A stretch of DNA of 43,413 nucleotides, taken from assembly GCA_903825445.1 (NCBI GenBank), contig CAIKAS010000346.1:1-43413 (forward strand), read 5' to 3'. A program made the position numbers and the translations under genes. The stretch is from an uncultured Acidobacteriia bacterium. Its GTDB lineage: Bacteria > Acidobacteriota > Terriglobia > Bryobacterales > Bryobacteraceae. Under the pieces are notes generated by a model. It was not told the origin of the DNA. It did not search any database and worked only from the letters and a program-made list of their open reading frames with translations. Positions 42,523-43,413 of the stretch are shown here, in pieces; position 1 is the stretch's first letter, and every line of letters starts with the position of its first letter.

Positions 42523-43413
42523 TCACGTGGAGATCGGCGTTTCTGCTGGCATCTTCGTCTCGGTTTTGAGTGCCGGTTCCAACAGACTGCGTCCCACCGC
42601 GATCATGGGGAGTTCCACAACATAGTAGCTTATCGCAGCAAAGACAACGATACCTACAAGGCGCAGCGGCAGTTGCCAGCGCGCACCCGTTGCAAATCCT
42701 GGGCGCAGAAATACTTGTTGCCACAAGTAGACACTGTACGACATTTTTCCTGCCTGACGCACCAAGCGATTCTCCAGAAGTCGCGAAAACAAACGTTCGG
42801 GCGTCGCCACGTTAGAAGCGATCAGAAAGCACACGAGTATTGCTTGGATAGTGTCGGCATATCCCTGAAGTTCGCCGCTCCAAACGTCGGTGACGAAGAA
42901 GCAAACTACCCCGGCGGGGAACAACATCACGGGCAACTTGGGAATAACGCGTGATAGCGTCGGCCAGGACAACGCCATCACCGATCCGCAAAAAATGGCG
43001 TCAAGGCGCATATCGGTGTGGAAGTAGACTAGACCTTCAACCGGCCAATTTGCCTGCCGCCAGATCACGGTCGCAACAATTGCAATTAATCCGATCATGC
43101 GGGAAAGTCGACCACCCGCAACAGCCAATATGGCGGGCCAGACCAGATAGTACTGCTCTTCAACAGACAGAGACCAAAAGTGGCCAGTGAACCATGCATT
43201 CCTTCCGAGAAAATTCCTAAAAAAAAGAAGAGCGGCGATAATTTCCTGTGAACTGACCGGAAGAACGCCGCTAGCGCCCAATGCCCCGACGAAGGCTAGG
43301 TAGACAAGTGCAGCTGGAAGGATGCGGAAAGCCCGACGCACGTAGAAATGCCGGAGGTCCAAACCTTCGTCTATAAGTCGGCGCGTGATCAAAAAACCGC
43401 TCAGGCAAAAGAA
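42523..43413 (-). CDS. Acyltransferase-3 family membrane protein, 5' end outside window
   Basis: About 296 residues are visible; the gene continues past the right edge, entering with FFCLSGFLITRRL. Sequence matches the acyltransferase half of the fusion gene at 37289-39781 nearly throughout (HFYVRRAFRILPAA, FTGHFWSLSVEEQYYLVWP, YFHTDMRLDAIFCGSVMALS), so the two are close paralogues. It lacks the glycosyltransferase half and ends with a short tail. OafA-type enzymes add acetyl or other acyl groups to surface sugars. Convergent with the ATP-grasp gene, about 80 bases away. Confidence 0.88.
   Translation of the reverse strand, partial: FFCLSGFLITRRLIDEGLDLRHFYVRRAFRILPAALVYLAFVGALGASGVLPVSSQEIIAALLFFRNFLGRNAWFTGHFWSLSVEEQYYLVWPAILAVAGGRLSRMIGLIAIVATVIWRQANWPVEGLVYFHTDMRLDAIFCGSVMALSWPTLSRVIPKLPVMLFPAGVVCFFVTDVWSGELQGYADTIQAILVCFLIASNVATPERLFSRLLENRLVRQAGKMSYSVYLWQQVFLRPGFATGARWQLPLRLVGIVVFAAISYYVVELPMIAVGRSLLEPALKTETKMPAETPIST

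Noticed and set aside
1..43413. tRNA, rRNA, CRISPR arrays and insertion sequences
   Set aside because: No cloverleaf-like segment, regularly spaced repeat, transposase or integrase motif was found on reading both strands; a tool-based search could still find a small RNA.

Overview
The window looks like a chromosomal stretch from an Acidobacteriota bacterium, probably of the Solibacter/Bryobacter type. This is inferred from gene content: large secreted proteins with no well-known family, a PEP-CTERM protein, DUF4342, a probable DUF4159 remnant, a composite GltD/PyrK-like oxidoreductase and an HpnI-like glycosyltransferase, all in high-GC DNA with many GTG/TTG starts. No rRNA, tRNA, CRISPR array, insertion sequence or phage gene was seen.

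Layout. 1-2058: 5' end of a TMEM175-type channel gene (minus), a BrxA/BrxB bacilliredoxin, an EamA transporter, and a two-gene minus-strand unit (small membrane protein plus DUF4342 protein). 2174-5897: a hybrid PAS-PAS histidine kinase followed by a REC-HD-GYP regulator. 6100-9585: a 1161-residue iron-sulfur flavoprotein joining GltD-like and PyrK-like modules. 9592-12738: HpnI-like GT2 and ArnT-like GT39 glycosyltransferases (minus). 12817-16456: exported YqgE/AlgH protein, then a translationally coupled pair of a degenerate GGDEF protein and an intact GGDEF-EAL enzyme.

16611-28692 is mostly secreted or surface proteins: two large proteins that appear to share a C-terminal module, a tightly packed unit (beta-propeller, PEP-CTERM protein, CxxCH protein), a second GT39 gene broken by an in-frame TAG, flagellin, RNase T2 and a glycine-rich secreted protein. 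A short SDR/NmrA-like tail remains at 28543-28692.

28716-33410 is the most unusual block: a GNAT-like acyltransferase, a free acyl carrier protein coupled by ATGA to an FkbH-type HAD-IIIC protein, and a divergent protein that fuses a double-hotdog MaoC-like hydratase to a short-chain dehydrogenase. These are the parts for loading a glyceryl-type unit on an ACP, modifying it and transferring it, without any visible ketosynthase. A decayed DUF4159-like gene separates it from glpF and glpK (33799-36059). From 36306 to the end come two polysaccharide-deacetylase-like proteins, an acyltransferase-3/glycosyltransferase fusion, an ATP-grasp ligase and a second acyltransferase-3 cut by the window edge. 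This suggests a surface-glycan modification region. One hypothesis is that the ACP-bound unit is destined for such a glycan or lipid; this is inference.

Family assignments rest on motifs read by eye and on memory of the families; no database search was made.
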